Shown in pieces: positions 62,477 to 64,000 of a DNA stretch of 64,000 nucleotides. The position numbers were made by a program, and so were the translations under genes. A model generated the notes under the pieces. That model was given only the letters and a program-made list of their open reading frames with translations, made no database searches and was not told where the DNA came from. Location: NCBI RefSeq assembly GCF_029543125.1, contig NZ_JARQWW010000005.1, positions 248,001 through 312,000 of the forward strand, read 5' to 3'. This stretch comes from Caulobacter segnis (GTDB lineage: Bacteria > Pseudomonadota > Alphaproteobacteria > Caulobacterales > Caulobacteraceae). How positions within the stretch are numbered: position 1 is the stretch's first letter; each line of letters begins with the position of its first letter.

Positions 62477-62494
62477 ATATCGCCCGGGTGATAT
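62477..62494. promoter_or_regulatory. 18-bp near-palindrome upstream of DUF2239 gene
   Basis: ATATCGCCCGGGTGATAT, one mismatched pair. It lies 35-52 bp upstream of the DUF2239 start and just touches the stop codon of the repeat-protein gene. Its position suits an operator overlapping the promoter of the DUF2239/GIY-YIG unit. Confidence 0.5.
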
Positions 62495-64000
62495 CAACCG
62501 TAGAACGGATTGATCCCGATCGCCTCCAACTGCGCGGGGCTCATGCACTCGTTCAACTGGTAGGCCGTGAACTTGTTGATCTGAGCGTTGGTCATGGAGC
62601 CCAGCTGATGCGTGCTCATCTGCTGGAGCTGTTCCTTGGACAAGCCGGGAATCTGGGCCGGCATCAGATAGCCGATTTGGGTGGTGTTGAGCTGGCCGAC
62701 GACGGTGGGCGAAAGCTGACCGATCTGGGTCGGGGTCAGAGCCTTGATCTGGCTGGGCGAGAAGCCTCCGATATCCGTGATGTCGAACGCCGCGAGCTGC
62801 ACGCCGGAAAGGCCCCCCATCTGGTCGCTGCTGAGCTTGCCGATCTGTTCGGTGCTGAACGCCGCGATAGCGTTGTTGGAGAAGGCTGCGATCTGGCTGG
62901 CCGAGAACGCGCCGATCTGGGTGACGCTGAGTTCGCCCACATCCTCCACCGTGAAGCCGCGGATCTGCGCCGCCGACAATCCGGCGATCTGCCCCCCGGA
63001 AAGCGCCGCCACCTGGCTCGCCGACAGCGCCGAAATCTCCTCCGCCGAGAAGGATGCGAGCTGACTTCCGCTCAGGGTGGAGATCTGGGTGGTCGTGAAC
63101 TCCGCCATGTCGGCGACCGCCAGCGCCTCGAGCTGGGTGGTCGACAGACCCTGGATCTGGCTCTGGGTCAGAGCGCCGAACCGCGTGGCGTCCATGCCCA
63201 CGACGTTCTCCGTCGTAAGTGCGCCGATCTGAGCGGCGGAGAAGGCGCCGATCTGGCTCGTCGTCAGGGCGTTGAAGTGCGTGGCCGTCAATCCGCCGAT
63301 GTTGGTCGTGCTCAGTCCGGCGATCTGGGTGTTGTCCAGCGACGCCACCTGGGTCGAGCTCAGCGCCGAGAAGGCCCCGGCCGAAATCCCGCCGATCTGG
63401 GCGGCGGTCAGCTTGTCCAGCTCGGTGATGGACAGCCCGGCGACCGTCGTGGCGGAAAGCGCGCCGAACTGCGTGCCGGTCAGTTGGCCCAGACGGCTGC
63501 GCAGGTGCCCCGCCTCCAGCGCCAGGACCTGATCAGCGTTCAGGCCTTGGACCTGCGTTGCCGACAGCGCCGCGAACTCGGTGCTCGTCATCTCATGCAG
63601 GTTCGTGGCCGCTACGGCGCCCAACTGCGTCGCGCTGAGCGCGCCGAGCTGGCTGATCGTGAACTCCTCGAAGTCGGTGATCGACAGGCTGGCGATCTGG
63701 GTCGTGGTCAGCCCGCCGATCTGGCCGTTGGACAGACTCGCGACCTGGGTCGCAGTAAGCGCCGACAGTGCGGTCGCATTCAGCGCGCCGATCTGGCTGC
63801 TGACGAGACTGGCGATCTGAGTTCCCAGCATGTCGCCGACCTGCGTCGCGGTCAGAGCCCCCACCTGAGTCGTCGTGAAGCCCCCCAACTGCGTCTTGCT
63901 CAGCCGGGTGATCTGGGTGGTGTCGAGGCTCGAGACAGCGGTCGTCGATAGCCCGCCGATCTGGGCCGCCGACAGCGAGGCCACCTGGGAGGCGTTGAAC
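62494..64000 (-). CDS. Octapeptide-repeat protein, N-terminus outside window
   Basis: About 500 residues are visible and the frame runs off the right edge (FNASQ before VASLS), so the true start is elsewhere. Almost the whole sequence is a tandem octapeptide, x-x-[LF]-[ST]-x-x-Q-[ILV], for example GALTATQV, GGLTTTQI, AALSATQV: about 60 copies. There is one break of phase, an extra RSRL at 63490-63501. The last residues (NECMSPAQLEAIGINPFYG) form a short cap; no membrane anchor or sorting signal is seen at this end. The 24-bp DNA period is diverged, so the repeats are old. It could be a solenoid or fibre, perhaps secreted, but I do not recognise a function. Confidence 0.75.
   Translation of the reverse strand, partial: FNASQVASLSAAQIGGLSTTAVSSLDTTQITRLSKTQLGGFTTTQVGALTATQVGDMLGTQIASLVSSQIGALNATALSALTATQVASLSNGQIGGLTTTQIASLSITDFEEFTISQLGALSATQLGAVAATNLHEMTSTEFAALSATQVQGLNADQVLALEAGHLRSRLGQLTGTQFGALSATTVAGLSITELDKLTAAQIGGISAGAFSALSSTQVASLDNTQIAGLSTTNIGGLTATHFNALTTSQIGAFSAAQIGALTTENVVGMDATRFGALTQSQIQGLSTTQLEALAVADMAEFTTTQISTLSGSQLASFSAEEISALSASQVAALSGGQIAGLSAAQIRGFTVEDVGELSVTQIGAFSASQIAAFSNNAIAAFSTEQIGKLSSDQMGGLSGVQLAAFDITDIGGFSPSQIKALTPTQIGQLSPTVVGQLNTTQIGYLMPAQIPGLSKEQLQQMSTHQLGSMTNAQINKFTAYQLNECMSPAQLEAIGINPFYG

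Noticed and set aside
61906..63951. 681-codon plus-strand open frame opposite DUF2239 and the repeat protein
   Set aside because: It mirrors the 24-bp period of the octapeptide gene (LGDGQ/LGRGQ-type text) and crosses DUF2239; the minus-strand reading has conserved residues and a proper end.
62500..64000. Regular short repeats that might suggest a CRISPR array
   Set aside because: The 24-bp units are diverged, contiguous, in frame and coding; there are no identical repeats separated by unique spacers and no cas genes.

Overview
This 64 kb window is ordinary, GC-rich alphaproteobacterial chromosome. It most likely comes from a member of the Caulobacteraceae (Caulobacter, Phenylobacterium or Brevundimonas type). 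Four things point there. The run dgt, ftsN, nagZ, scpA, scpB, tatABC, serS, surE, pcm, dipM at the right end is the FtsN-to-DipM neighbourhood I know from Caulobacter. The DipM-like protein has a degenerate LytM domain. A textbook CtrA box lies upstream of dipM. TonB-dependent receptors of the Xanthomonas/Caulobacter kind are present. There is no phage, insertion sequence or CRISPR array, and no rRNA. Two tRNA genes are present, Ile2-CAU and Val-CAC.

Layout. 1-8.3 kb is a pectin-use locus: oligogalacturonate lyase (cut by the window edge), a TonB-dependent receptor, a GH28 polygalacturonase, and a GH105 hydrolase fused to a DUF4861 domain. A perfect 22-bp palindrome in front of the receptor looks like its operator. 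8.3-9.3 kb has no gene and holds several REP-like hairpins. 9.3-14 kb carries GTP-type PEP carboxykinase, an orphan LytTR response regulator flanked by GACGAAC repeats, a frameshifted small gene, a MarR regulator with a perfect 20-bp palindrome, and an OmpA-type lipoprotein.

14.4-18.9 kb is a five-gene cluster behind a Fur-like box: a PepSY-type membrane protein, DUF2271, DUF4198, ApbE and a membrane-anchored flavodoxin/FNR reductase. I read it as a trans-membrane electron chain. NADPH would feed flavins of the reductase, then the membrane protein, then FMN that ApbE attaches to a DGVTSPT site in the secreted DUF2271 protein. The end use is probably reductive iron or metal handling. A second Fur-like divergent promoter at 34.6 kb drives another DUF4198 gene plus an EF-hand protein one way, and a TonB-dependent receptor plus TonB the other way. 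Both DUF4198 proteins appear to start with histidine after signal-peptide cleavage.

18.8-33.1 kb is mixed housekeeping and accessory genes: flavin reductase, free-Met-R-SO reductase, methyltransferase, SIMPL protein, FATP-type acyl-CoA synthetase, retropepsin-like protease, exonuclease III, Gfo/Idh/MocA oxidoreductase, OpgH glucosyltransferase and a MATE exporter. 37.5-61.3 kb is mostly core metabolism and cell biology: DAHP synthase, O-antigen ligase-like protein, glutathione reductase, RpiA, GlmU, phosphoglycolate phosphatase, YajC-SecD-SecF, DipM, Pcm, SurE, SerS, Tat, Scp, NagZ, FtsN, dGTPase, ErpA, IF-1 and a cold-shock protein. The last 2.5 kb holds a GTGA-overlapped DUF2239/GIY-YIG pair and the C-terminal half or more of a protein made almost entirely of octapeptide repeats, running off the window end.
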